This document shows positions 8,927 through 18,001 of a DNA stretch of 64,000 nucleotides, in pieces. This DNA is from Geodermatophilus tzadiensis. Its GTDB lineage: Bacteria > Actinomycetota > Actinomycetes > Mycobacteriales > Geodermatophilaceae. Made by a program: the position numbers and the translations under genes. Position 1 is the first letter of the stretch. Each line of letters opens with the position of its first letter. The DNA is taken from positions 1 to 64,000 of the forward strand of contig NZ_PVTG01000014.1 in the NCBI RefSeq assembly GCF_003002915.1. Reading direction: 5' to 3'. The notes below the pieces were generated by a model, which searched no databases, was not told the origin of the DNA, and saw only the letters and a program-made list of their open reading frames with translations.

Positions 8927-9839
8927 TTAGACCACGTTGCGATAGTTCGCCGGTAGGCGTCGGGCGCAGATGAGGGGGATCGCGAGTCGGGCCAGCACGG
9001 TGATGGTCACCGCGGTGCGGTCGTAGCGCAGCGCCAGGCGTTTGTAGGACAGCAGCCAGCCGAGGGTGCGCTCGACGACCCAACGGTGGCGGCCGAGGCG
9101 GGCGCTGGAGTCCCGGCCCAGGCGGGCGATCCGCGCAGCGATCCCGCGGCGGCGCAGGTAACGGCGGACCGACAGGTTGTCGTAGCCCTTGTTGCCGTGC
9201 AACTTGACCGGCCGCCGACGGGGGTGGCCGCGGCCGCCGCGCTAGATCGCCGGCATGCCGTCGAGGATCGGCTCGACGAACAGGCTGTCGTGCCGGTTGG
9301 CGGCCGAGACCAGCACGTTGATCGGCAGCCCGTGCGCGTCGACGAGCAGGTGGTAATTGCTGCCGTGTTTCGCCCGGTCGGTGGAGTTGGGGCCGGTCAG
9401 CTCACCCCTTTCGCCCGGACGCTCACCGAGTCCAGGCTGGCCCGCGACCAGTCCAGCCAGCCCTGCTTACTGAGCCGGTCGAGCACGGCGTGGTGCAGGC
9501 GGTCGAAGACGCCGGCCTCGGCCCATTCGTGCATCCGGCGCCAGCAGGTCCTGCCCGACCCGTAGCCGAGCTCGGTGGGCAGCTTGGACCAGCCGATGCC
9601 GGTGGAGAGCACGACGGCGATGCCCTCGAGCGCGTCGCGATCGGAGGTCCGGGGCCGGCCGGTGCGGCCGTGCACCGCGGGGCGGCTGGGGCGGGATCAG
9701 CGGCTCGACCAGTGCCCACAGCTCGTCACTGATCAGCCGCTGCGGCGGGGAAGACGCCGGCGACGACTTGCACCGCAGCCTGCGCCAACCCGTCAGGACG
9801 GGATCGAGCCCGACGACCTACTTATGCAACGTCATTTTA
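8927..9839 (-). mobile_element. Degenerate but near full-length IS5 (IS427-group) element
   Basis: The element spans 8930-9836 between imperfect inverted ends (GACCACGTTGC on the left; AATGACGTTGC read inward on the right; 8 of 11 match) and is flanked by TTA at 8927-8929 and 9837-9839. On the minus strand it encodes a two-frame transposase. An upstream frame runs to SVRAKGVS (stop near 9400), and after a -1 shift at the AAAGGGG run it continues LTGPNSTDRAKHGS through to LICARRLPANYRNVV. The second frame has an in-frame TAG (after DGMPAI) and HGNKGYD where HADKGYD is usual, so a catalytic Asp is lost. Another frameshift lies near 9680. It is not autonomous. Confidence 0.85.
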
Positions 9840-10074
9840 GCGGGCACCGGCGCGCACGGCCCGCCCCTCTATGCTTAGGCCTGGGTCGTGCTGGACCCGC
9901 GCACCGCGGCGCCGAATTATGTCGCAAGCGCAGTTCAAGCAGCCGATCCTCAGCGGTGCCCTCGACTGGCATCAAGGGCTAGTGTTAACTCTTCCGGCAT
10001 CCTCAGCCGCTCGCCTGTGGGCAACCCGAGAACGGCGTCAGTAGCGTCTTACGGCGCCAAGGAGGGAGCAACCG

Positions 10075-10794
10075 TTGCTGGCTAGTCTGCTTCCCGGCTT
10101 GAGGGAAGTGCGAACCCCGCTGGCCGTAGATTATCTGTGGCTGCTCTTGACGTGGTTGCTAATTGCCGACAGGGTGCCAAGGTTACGACCAGAAGGGGGC
10201 GGCTTAGTCTCAGCCCTATTCGATCTGCAGATCCTGCTCGGGCAAGGTGCCGTACTTGCGGCCGTGTCCTTCATCGCGTATCTGATCGGGGCCCTACTCT
10301 CACTGCCCCTGGAGGGTCCGGTTGCCACTCGCCTCTTCGATGCTATTCGGCCGGACCGCCACGGCGCCCGAGATGAGTATCAGGAGCATTTGTTCCAACT
10401 GCAGGCCTTGATCAACAGAAACCAGGAGAAACTAGGCGATGAACTGGCTCAGGCGCTTAGCGCGGAGTTGGCACGCCCTCCGAGCCGTGAAGGCCTGCGG
10501 ACCAGGCTGTTAGTCGCAAACGAATCCCTATATGCCGAGTACGACCGCTTGTCCGCCGAAGCGGCATTCAGAGTGAACATCGCCCCGCCCTTGGTGGCAC
10601 TGTCGTGGATTGTAGGAGCACAGGCTGGTCTTGGGTGGGGACTAGCTGGCACAGTGCTGTCGGCTTTCCTTGCGTATCAAGGCGTTCGCCGGAGAAATGT
10701 GTCAGACGAAATCTTTCGCCGCGCAGTTGTGGCAGGGGTGATAGAACTGCCCGTGGCCGCCAAGATAAAGCAAGCGATAGCGGAGGCCAACTGA
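10075..10794 (+). CDS. Multi-pass membrane protein of unknown function
   Basis: A 239-residue protein. The TTG start at 10075 is supported by GGAGGGAG eight bases upstream. There are hydrophobic segments at about residues 17-33 ([18 protein letters not shown]), 50-78 ([20 protein letters not shown] then LLSL) and near 168-200 (two helices, [20 protein letters not shown] and [14 protein letters not shown]). Between them is a soluble helical region with many Gln, Glu and Arg ([20 protein letters not shown]). Base composition is low for this genome. A truncated IS630 lies immediately downstream. No family was recognised; the layout (membrane anchors around a helical cytoplasmic part) is compatible with a signalling or defence-associated accessory protein, but nothing shows this. 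Confidence 0.65.
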   Translation: MLASLLPGLREVRTPLAVDYLWLLLTWLLIADRVPRLRPEGGGLVSALFDLQILLGQGAVLAAVSFIAYLIGALLSLPLEGPVATRLFDAIRPDRHGARDEYQEHLFQLQALINRNQEKLGDELAQALSAELARPPSREGLRTRLLVANESLYAEYDRLSAEAAFRVNIAPPLVALSWIVGAQAGLGWGLAGTVLSAFLAYQGVRRRNVSDEIFRRAVVAGVIELPVAAKIKQAIAEAN

Positions 10795-10834
10795 CCACCG
10801 TTCTCAGTAGCCGCAACGGGCGACGACAATCCAG

Positions 10835-11200
10835 CCCGGGCAGGGTGTAGTCCATGGCGAACTTCGCGTGCACGACCTCGGCGATGCGCGGCAACGTCCA
10901 GCACTGGTCATTCCGGCCCCAGGCGGCCGGGCCGGCGCCGAGCACCACTTGTAGTTCGTCGAGTTGCGCCGGGCTCAGCCTGCGGCGCGCCCCGCCAGGT
11001 CCCTTCGAGGCCAGCGCCGGCCGGCCGCCGGCGGTCAGCGCGCGGTGCCACCGGTTTGCTGACATCCGGGTAACCCGGAAGTGCTCGGCCACCTCCCGGT
11101 CGGTGGCCCCTTCCTCGAACCACTCGGCCGCCGCCAGCCGCACCCGCTCTCGGCGGGTGCGCTCCTCGGCGTTCAGCCCGCCACCATCGGGGTACCTCAT
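10835..11200 (-). pseudogene. IS630-family transposase, N-terminal remnant
   Basis: From the ATG at 11200 the minus strand encodes [20 protein letters not shown], then [20 protein letters not shown] and [20 protein letters not shown]. This is the winged helix-turn-helix N-terminus of IS630-type transposases, continuing to [20 protein letters not shown] and LPGLD. Similarity ends near 10835 and the catalytic DDE half is missing. The gene at 10075-10794 begins the unrelated sequence, so the element was cut by deletion or by arrival of that DNA. Confidence 0.85.
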
Positions 11201-11437
11201 GCCTCCGGCATCGCGCCGCCTGCCCCGACTGTCAGTAGGGCTTATAACGTCCGCCGTTAACAATCTCTCGATTGTCGGGGAGCGGGCGATCGTTGAGATC
11301 GAGCAACCCCGCAGGCAACCAACAAGCTGACCCCTGGGCCCACCCTTCGATACAATTTTCAACAGCTACCGTCAACCACAAAGCCTTTACTGAAGAACGG
11401 CACGCATGCTACCAATATAGGTAGTCCGGGCCCCGCT

Positions 11438-14400
11438 TTGCGGGACCCGTCGGCGTCTTCAGGGGAGACCTGTTGGCCATTGTTGGACGGCGTTGACAAT
11501 GCGCGGCGGACTAAAATCTACGCCGGCCCGCCAGCCGCTGCCCGGCGGTACCTGGAGGCCGGCCGCGGACGTGCCGATGACTACTACTTGACCGAGGGCA
11601 CAGGGATCGCCCGCCGCTACACCGCCACCGCCGGTCGAGTACAAGAGCTCGCGGCACTGACCGGGGACGACTACGAGTCTTGGGTGGCCGGCCGGGACCC
11701 GGACACGCGCGAACCGCGTGGCCGGCTGCGTACGGATGAGCGCGCGGTGCGATTCGTCGAGGTCGTGGTCAACGGCCCGAAGTCGTGGTCGCTGGCGGCC
11801 GCGCTGCACCCCGAGATTGCCGATGCCTATGACGCGGCCCAGGACCGCGCCGCCGCCGAGATCATCGGCTGGCTCGCTCAGCATGCGACCACCCGGGTGG
11901 GCCCGCGGGGCGAGCAGGTGCAGCTACCGGTGGAGGTGGTGGAGGCGGTGACCGTGCGGCACTACACCTCCCGCGCCGGCGACCCGCACCGGCATCTGCA
12001 CCTGCAACTCAACGCCCGAGTGTTCGCCGCCGACAAATGGCGCGGACTGCACACCGTCGGCGTCCGCGATTTCCTGACCGCGATCAACGGGACCGGCCAT
12101 GCCGCGATGGCGTGCGATCTCCAGTTCCGCACAGCGCTGGCCGCGCACGGCTACAGCCTCGACGCGACTGGAGAACTACAAGAACTCGCCAGTTACGTTG
12201 GGCCGTTCAGCGCGCGGGCGGCGCAGATCGGGCGCAATCTGGACCGCTACGAACGCGACTGGAGGACCGCGCATCCCGGCGAATCCCCGGGGTCCGCGCT
12301 GCGGCGGGCGTGGGATGCGCGGGCGTGGGCCGACGGCCGCCCGGACAAGATCCTTCCACGCTCGGGTGTCGACCTGATCGCACGCTGGCGGGCAGAGCTG
12401 ACCGCTCTCGGCTACCGCGACCCCGGAACCCCGGTTCAGCCGCGGCCCACTCCGGTCGGGGCGCTCGACCGCGACGGCGCCGTTCAGATGATGCTCACCC
12501 GGCTGGCCGCGAGCCGTTCGGCCTGGAACGCCGCCGACCTGCGTGGCGAAGCCGAACAGCTGATCGCCGCCACTGGGATCGTCGTGGAGCCTGCGGTTCG
12601 CACCGACCTGGCCGAGGACATCACCGCCCGCGCCCTGTCCCGCTGCATGCCGCTGCTGGAGCGCGAGGGCGTGCCCGAGCGCATCCGAGCCTGGACCTCG
12701 GCGGCGGTGCTTGAGGTCGAAGCCGATCTGACCGCTCGCCTCGCCGCCCGCGGCGACTCCACCAGCTGCAATGCCGACCTCCGGCTGGACCGGATTGCCT
12801 CGCTGGAGCGGCTGGATGACGGGCAGGCAGCCATCGCGGCCGCGCTCGCGGGGTCGCGGCCCCTGGTTGTCGTGGAGGGTGCCGCTGGAACCGGAAAGAC
12901 CACCACCCTGGCCGCCGCCTGCCGACTGCTGGAGCGGCAGGGGCGCCGTCTCGTCGTTGTCACCCCCACCCTCAAGGCGGCTCAGGTCGCCGCGGGCGAG
13001 GTCGGCACGGCCGCCGGGTCGGCGGCCTGGCTGGCCTTCCAGCACGGTTGGCGCTGGACCGCCGACGGCGCTTGGAGCCGGCTCACCGCCGGGCAGACCG
13101 ACCCCAGCACGGGTGTGGTCTACGCCGGGCCGGCCGACGACGCGCGGCTGCGACCACGGGATCTCCTCGTAATCGACGAGGCCCCCATGCTCGACCAGGA
13201 CACCGCCCGCGCCCTGTTAGCCGTCGCGGACGAGGGCGAGGTCCGGATCGCGCTGCTCGGCGACCGTCACCAGCTTCCTGCGGTGGGCCGCGGCGGCGTG
13301 CTCGACCTCGCCGTCCGCGCCGCCGATCCGGCCGCCTGCCTGACTTTGGAGGCGGTGCACCGCTTCGTCCGCACCGACGAGGCCGGCCCTGCCGTGCCCG
13401 ACACCCAGTACGCCGAGCTGACCCTGGCCATGCGCGGCGGCGTCGATCCTGGCGCGGTGTTCGACGCTCTGCACCTTCGGGGTCAGATCCGGCTACACCC
13501 CGACGCCGCTGCCCGGCTCGAGGCACTCGTCGCCGTCGCCGCCGCTTCAACTCTTGATGGTCATGCGGTGACCGTGGTGGTCGGCACCCGGGAGCAGGCC
13601 GCCGAGCTCAACGCCGCCATCCGCGACCGGCTGGTCGCCGAAGGCCGAGTCGACGACACCAGCGTCGTCATGACCAGGGCGGGGCAGCGGATCGGCGCCG
13701 GGGATCGGATCGCCACCCGCCGCAACGACCGCACCCTGGGCGTGGCCAACCGGGACACCTGGACGGTCGCCGCGGTCACCCCGCACGGGAAGTTGGTCGT
13801 CACCCTCGTCGGCCCCACCAGGGGTAACGTCACCCCAGATGTCACCCCGTCCGGCCCGCCCGGCCGGGTGCTGCCCGCCGGCTACGTCGCCGAGCACGTC
13901 GAGCTGGCCTACGCCTCCACCGCGCACGGCGTCCAGGGCGACACCGTCCCCGCCGCCCACATGCTCATCGGCGAGCACACCGCCGCCGCAGCCACCTACG
14001 TCGGCATGACGCGCGGTCGCACCGCCAACACGGCTCATCTCGTGGCTGCTGACCTCGCCGCAGCTCGCGCACAGTGGATCACCGTCTTCGGCCGCGACCG
14101 CGCCGACCTCGGCCCCTCTCATGCCGCCGAGCTGGCCGCGAGCGAGGCCGCCCGTTACGCCCGACTCCAACCGCTCGCGCAGGTGCTCACCGATCTGCAC
14201 AGCGCCTGGACGGCCGAGCAGAGCTGCCTTGACCGGCTCGACGCGCTGCAGCTGCGCCGAGAAGTGCTGCGCACGATCGTCGCGGCCGACGCCGACCACG
14301 CCTCCCAGCTGCTCGCGCTGGAGGACCGGCAGCGGCAGGCGGCGATCGCCGCGAGGCAGGCGACGGACAGAGCCGCGGCCAGCGGCGCGGTCGTGACCGC

Positions 14401-15127
14401 CGAGGCCGGCCGCCTCCGTGACACACTGCTCACCCGGTGGGCGGCCCAGCGTGAGGATGCCCATCGGGCCGCCCAGACCGTCCTCCACGACCCGGGCCGG
14501 CTCCGCCGGCGCCGCGGAGCGTTCCGCCGGGCGGAAGAGCAGCTGACCGGCTGGGCCGACCGTTGGCGGACCTACCTGTCCAACCTGCCCACCGAGCCCC
14601 GTCGGCTCGCCTCCGTCGCTTCCTCGCCCGACGACCGGCCACGCCTCCAAGCGGCGTTCGATGACGCCGCCCGCCGCATATCCGAGGCTGCCCATCCCGA
14701 ACAGGCCCGGCTTCGCGCGGCCGCTGACGCCGCACAGGCCGTACACGGCCACGCCTCACGAGCTCTGGATGAAGCGCGCCGCCGGCAGGAGGACCGGCTC
14801 AGCCGCCTCACCGCGCACGGGCAATTCCTGGGCGCTTCCGGTCGGCTGGCCACTGCCCAGGATGGCGTCACCGCCGCCGAGCACGAGCTGGCCGCCGCCC
14901 GGGCGCGCATCGCCGAGCTGACGTCCGACCCGACACTGTTGGCCCAGCCGCCCGACCGCCTGACGCAGGAACGCGATGCCTGGCGCGGCCGCCGGAACGC
15001 AGAGCGGGCCGAGCGCCAGGCAACCCCCTCCTCGCCGCTCGCGCCGCCACCGACCGACGGCGTTCGACCGCCGAAGCCGGTTCACCTGACGCCGTCACTC
15101 GGCAGGAGCCCGAGCATCGGCTGTTGA
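11438..15127 (+). CDS. MobF/TrwC-type conjugative relaxase with fused helicase
   Basis: A 1229-residue protein in relaxase-helicase order. The N-terminal TrwC relaxase domain (to about residue 310) has the tyrosine-bearing DDYYLTEGTG motif and the metal-binding three-His cluster HRHLHLQLNARV near residues 184-195. A superfamily I helicase follows, with Walker A GAAGTGKTT near residue 483 and Walker B LLVIDEAPML near 578. The C-terminal tail is long, Arg/Ala/Glu-rich and coiled-coil-like. Such proteins nick oriT and unwind the transferred strand. The start is uncertain: the frame opens at TTG 11438, and family members usually begin M-R-G-G-hydrophobic-K. That motif is encoded by ATG 11499 in another frame, one base out of phase (see findings). 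Coupled with the xis and int genes just downstream, it marks a mobilisable integrated element. Confidence 0.9.
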   Translation: MRDPSASSGETCWPLLDGVDNARRTKIYAGPPAAARRYLEAGRGRADDYYLTEGTGIARRYTATAGRVQELAALTGDDYESWVAGRDPDTREPRGRLRTDERAVRFVEVVVNGPKSWSLAAALHPEIADAYDAAQDRAAAEIIGWLAQHATTRVGPRGEQVQLPVEVVEAVTVRHYTSRAGDPHRHLHLQLNARVFAADKWRGLHTVGVRDFLTAINGTGHAAMACDLQFRTALAAHGYSLDATGELQELASYVGPFSARAAQIGRNLDRYERDWRTAHPGESPGSALRRAWDARAWADGRPDKILPRSGVDLIARWRAELTALGYRDPGTPVQPRPTPVGALDRDGAVQMMLTRLAASRSAWNAADLRGEAEQLIAATGIVVEPAVRTDLAEDITARALSRCMPLLEREGVPERIRAWTSAAVLEVEADLTARLAARGDSTSCNADLRLDRIASLERLDDGQAAIAAALAGSRPLVVVEGAAGTGKTTTLAAACRLLERQGRRLVVVTPTLKAAQVAAGEVGTAAGSAAWLAFQHGWRWTADGAWSRLTAGQTDPSTGVVYAGPADDARLRPRDLLVIDEAPMLDQDTARALLAVADEGEVRIALLGDRHQLPAVGRGGVLDLAVRAADPAACLTLEAVHRFVRTDEAGPAVPDTQYAELTLAMRGGVDPGAVFDALHLRGQIRLHPDAAARLEALVAVAAASTLDGHAVTVVVGTREQAAELNAAIRDRLVAEGRVDDTSVVMTRAGQRIGAGDRIATRRNDRTLGVANRDTWTVAAVTPHGKLVVTLVGPTRGNVTPDVTPSGPPGRVLPAGYVAEHVELAYASTAHGVQGDTVPAAHMLIGEHTAAAATYVGMTRGRTANTAHLVAADLAAARAQWITVFGRDRADLGPSHAAELAASEAARYARLQPLAQVLTDLHSAWTAEQSCLDRLDALQLRREVLRTIVAADADHASQLLALEDRQRQAAIAARQATDRAAASGAVVTAEAGRLRDTLLTRWAAQREDAHRAAQTVLHDPGRLRRRRGAFRRAEEQLTGWADRWRTYLSNLPTEPRRLASVASSPDDRPRLQAAFDDAARRISEAAHPEQARLRAAADAAQAVHGHASRALDEARRRQEDRLSRLTAHGQFLGASGRLATAQDGVTAAEHELAAARARIAELTSDPTLLAQPPDRLTQERDAWRGRRNAERAERQATPSSPLAPPPTDGVRPPKPVHLTPSLGRSPSIGC

Positions 15128-15296
15128 TCGGAGCACCGCCGCTCATGAGCTCACGGGCCGCCGCCCGCGTGCAGGGGCCTGGAGACAGACCGGAGAACGA
15201 CCGGAGATGTTGGCGGTGGGCTGTCACCAATGGCCGAGATCTGGCGCCTTCTGCCAGTGCACCCCCGACCACAGCCGTCCAGCCCAGGAGTCAGCC

Positions 15297-15530
15297 TTGG
15301 TCCACGAGACGCCCAGCCGGCGGCGCGCCACCGAGCCCGTCCCCGAGCTGCTCACCATCACCGAAGCCGCAGAGCTCCTTCGCGCCCCCGTCGCCACCCT
15401 GCGCTACTGGCGCCACCTCGGCACCGGCCCGCGCAGCTTCCGCCTCGGCCGCCGGGTGCTCTACCGCCGCGACGACCTCAATGCGTGGATCGGTGCGCAA
15501 CACGAGCAGGGCGGCTCGCCGGCGGGCTGA
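15297..15530 (+). CDS. Excisionase-like helix-turn-helix protein
   Basis: A 77-residue protein. The TTG at 15297 is chosen because AGGAG ends six bases upstream; the frame is open further left but without protein character. The core is an AlpA/Xis-type MerR-like DNA-binding domain: LLTITEAAELLRAPVATLRY, then WRHLGTGPRSFRLGRRVLYR and RDDLNAWI. Proteins of this kind bind repeats in attachment sites and bias the integrase toward excision, or act as transcriptional activators of integrase genes. It lies 83 bases upstream of the integrase on the same strand, the usual xis-int arrangement of actinobacterial integrative elements. Confidence 0.85.
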   Translation: MVHETPSRRRATEPVPELLTITEAAELLRAPVATLRYWRHLGTGPRSFRLGRRVLYRRDDLNAWIGAQHEQGGSPAG

Positions 15531-15613
15531 TCGGTGGACCGTGTCGGACCCAGTTGCCAGGCTCCGTGCGACCCCTTCGGTCCTGTAGCCGAGAGCGCCA
15601 ACGGAGGCACCCC

Positions 15614-16739
15614 ATGGCCAGCATCAAGCGACGGGCGGACGGTGTCTGGCGGGCTCGGTACCGGGATCCGGCCGGCAAGGAGCACGCGCGGCACTTCAGC
15701 CGCAAGGTCGACGCGCAGCGCTGGCTCGACGAGGTCACGTCGACCGTCGTCACCGGGACCTATACCGACCCGGCCCTCTCACGAGTGACGGTGGGGGAGT
15801 GGGGACGCCGCTGGCTCGACGGCCACGCGGCGCTCAAGCCGTCCACCCGCGGGCGTTACGAGTCCTTGATGCGCTGCCACATCGAGCCGCGGTGGGGGAC
15901 GACCTCGATCCGCGCCGTGAACGTCGCGGACGTGGAGAGCTGGTTGGCGGACATGATGGCCCGCGGCCTGGCCGCCTCCAGCGTCCGCCAGGCGTACCGC
16001 GTCCTCTCACTGATCCTCGAACACGCCGTGCGCGCCGGGCGGCTACCACGCAATCCGGCCGGGGGCGCATCCCTTCCCAGGGCCCACCCGCGCGACAAGC
16101 GGTTCCTGAGCCACGCGGAGGTCCAGCGGCTCACGACCGCCGCCGGTGACTACCGGCTGGTCGTCGAGATGCTGGCCTTCACCGGCCTGCGCTTCGGTGA
16201 GCTCGCGGCATTGCGGGTCGGGCGGGTGGACCTGCTCCGTCGCCGCCTGGAGATCGCCGAGTCGGTGACCGAGGTCAACGGGGCAACGGTGTTCGGTACG
16301 CCGAAGACCCACCATCGCCGCTCCGTGCCGATCCCGCGATCGCTGATCGACGAGCTGGCGCAGGTGGTCGCCGGCCGGGCGCCGGGCGAGCTGCTGTTCA
16401 CCAGCCCCGAGGGCGGGATCCTGCGCGTCGGTAACTTCCGGAAGCGGGTCTTCGACCGTGCGGCCCTCCGAGGCGGGCCTGCCCGGGCTCACCCCGCACG
16501 AGCTCCGGCACACCGCGGCCAGCCTCGCGGTGTCCGCCGGAGCGAACGTCAAAGCCGTCCAACGCCTCCTCGGGCATGCCTCGGCCGCGATGACCCTGGA
16601 CGTCTACTCCGGGCTGTTCGACGACGACCTGGATGCCGTCGCTGACCGCCTCGACGAAGCCGCAATCCGCGCTCGTGCGGACTTTCTGCGGACTGAGCGA
16701 GGCTCCGACGTCGTCCCGATCAAGCCTGCACGGCGCTGA
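15614..16739 (+). pseudogene. Tyrosine site-specific integrase, frameshifted
   Basis: The ATG at 15614 follows GGAGG. The N-terminal part holds an AP2-like arm-binding segment (RRADGVWRARYRDPAGKEHA) and a SAM-like core-binding domain (to about residue 170). The catalytic domain begins with the first Arg in FTGLRFGELAALR. Near 16463-16466 one extra C in a CCC run shifts the frame: the original frame runs on to a stop at 16643-16645. The remaining catalytic residues are in another frame from about 16458 to 16739 (HELRHTAASLAV, LLGHASAAMT and the nucleophile in LDVYSG). As read, no intact enzyme is made unless translation slips or the base is a sequencing error. It abuts tRNA-Met, the probable attachment site. 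Confidence 0.88.
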
Positions 16740-16755
16740 CCTGCATGAACACCGG

Positions 16756-16829
16756 TGGGGCGGGTGGGGCTCGAACCCACGACCCAGGGATTATGAGTCC
16801 CATGCTCTGACCGGCTGAGCTACCGCCCC
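16756..16829 (-). tRNA. tRNA-Met (CAT), probable attachment site
   Basis: A 74-base cloverleaf on the minus strand. The acceptor stem pairs GGGGCGG (16829-16823) with CCGCCCC (16763-16757), the anticodon arm is GGGACTCATAATCCC with CAT at 16795-16793, and the T arm is GTGGGTTCGAGCCCCAC. CCA is not encoded. It is an elongator-type tRNA-Met by its G-C acceptor start; a tRNA-Ile with modified CAT anticodon cannot be fully excluded. Its 3' end faces the integrase gene 17 bases away, the typical att position. Confidence 0.95.
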
Positions 16830-16963
16830 GTACGAGCGCGGTCCAGCCTGCCAGACGTCGTCGACCGGCTCCCCGGGGCGTCCAGCCGACTCTCAGCGGG
16901 CACGCGGCCCCAGCGCAGGCCCAGGCGTGACCGTGGGGCTTCCCCCGGACCGCGAGGAGCCAC

Positions 16964-17383
16964 GTGAACGAGCAGCAGACCCCGAGTGCCGACCGATGGG
17001 AGCCGTCGGGCACCCCGCACCACACGGCCACGGCCCGGGTGCCGGCCGCTCCGGCCCCGTTCCCGGCCTGGACGGCGACCGGCAGGCCCAGCCGGCTGCC
17101 CGCTCGGCTGCGACAGCGGGCCGCTGTCGGCGCCGCGGCTGCCGCCCTGCTGGCGGTCGGCGGCATCGGCGGGTTCGCCGTCGGCCAGGCCGCGGCCGGC
17201 GACGGGACCCCGTCTCTGGTACACCAGGGCGGCCTCCCGGGCGGCAGCGCTCCCGACGGCACGCCGGACTTCCCACCCGGCGGCGACCCCGGAACGCCGC
17301 CCGGCTCCGGCGACACGGCCCCGGACGACGGCGCCACGGACGACGGCGCCACGGACGACGGCACCACCGGCGACCCCGCGTGA
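16964..17383 (+). CDS. Membrane-anchored Pro/Gly/Asp-rich extracytoplasmic protein
   Basis: A 139-residue protein with a GTG start at 16964 behind GAGGAG. The N-terminal 45 residues are cytoplasmic and polar. They are followed by a basic stretch (RLPARLRQR) and one transmembrane helix at about residues 53-77 (AAVGAAAAALLAVGGIGGFA). The rest is a disordered tail rich in Gly, Pro, Asp and Thr. The tail ends in a tandem 15-base DNA repeat encoding DDGAT about two and a half times. There is no enzymatic domain. It is the first core gene after the tRNA and integrated element. Its function is unknown. Confidence 0.65.
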   Translation: MNEQQTPSADRWEPSGTPHHTATARVPAAPAPFPAWTATGRPSRLPARLRQRAAVGAAAAALLAVGGIGGFAVGQAAAGDGTPSLVHQGGLPGGSAPDGTPDFPPGGDPGTPPGSGDTAPDDGATDDGATDDGTTGDPA

Positions 17384-17612
17384 GCGCCGCCGTGACTCCC
17401 GCTCAGGGAGGCCGGCGGCCACCGCTCCCTGGGCGGCCCGTCGCCTGACGCGGGTGCCCGTCGCCGCCGGCTGACCCGCAGACCCGACCGTCCGCGTCCA
17501 CAGCCGACCCGTCGTCCACAGGTCCGGCCGGGCGCTGCCTCGACTCACGCGCCCCTGATGGGCTGCTCCGTGAGACGAGCAGCCGGCGCGGTGCCGGCCG
17601 GGAGGAGGAGCG

Positions 17613-17990
17613 GTGACGGGTCAGGGCGCAGCGGAACGAGTCGGGGGCCACGTCGGGGAGGGCCCGCCGTGGCCTCCGGGCGCGGGATCGGCCGCCTCCC
17701 GGCCGGGCGGGATGGCCACCGGGGGGCTGGGCTGCAGTCTCGCCGCGCTGCTCCCGGTCCTCCTGCGCCTGGCGGACGTCGTCGTGCCCGCACCTCTCGT
17801 CCCCGGTGCCCTGCAGGGTCCGACCCTCCTCGCCTCGCCGGTGCTGGCGATCACCGGCGTCGTCCTGTCGGGTGTCGCGCTCGGCACCGGGTCCGGGCGC
17901 CGCGGCCGGGCCCTCGCCGGCGTGCTGGTCGGCAGCACCTGGCTCGTGCTGCTGTCGGCTCTCCTGCTGCTCCTGGCCGCGGCGGTCTAG
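17613..17990 (+). CDS. Small membrane protein of unknown function
   Basis: A 125-residue protein. The GTG start at 17613 is preceded by AGGAGGAG. The first 33 residues are Gly/Pro-rich and polar. Then come three hydrophobic segments, about residues 36-60 (ATGGLGCSLAALLPVLLRLA), 70-93 (LLASPVLAITGVVLSGVALG) and 100-124 (ALAGVLVGSTWLVLLSALLL). No conserved motif was recognised. It converges with the DUF1707 protein at 18002-18433, leaving only 11 bases between the two stop codons. Confidence 0.65.
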   Translation: MTGQGAAERVGGHVGEGPPWPPGAGSAASRPGGMATGGLGCSLAALLPVLLRLADVVVPAPLVPGALQGPTLLASPVLAITGVVLSGVALGTGSGRRGRALAGVLVGSTWLVLLSALLLLLAAAV

Positions 17991-18001
17991 GTGACCGGAC
18001 C

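Noticed and set aside
1..16755. Copy of the tRNA-Met 3' end as left attachment site
   Set aside because: The expected TGGGGCGGGTGGGGCTCGAA was searched for by eye and not seen. A short or diverged core could be missed, so this is absence of evidence only.
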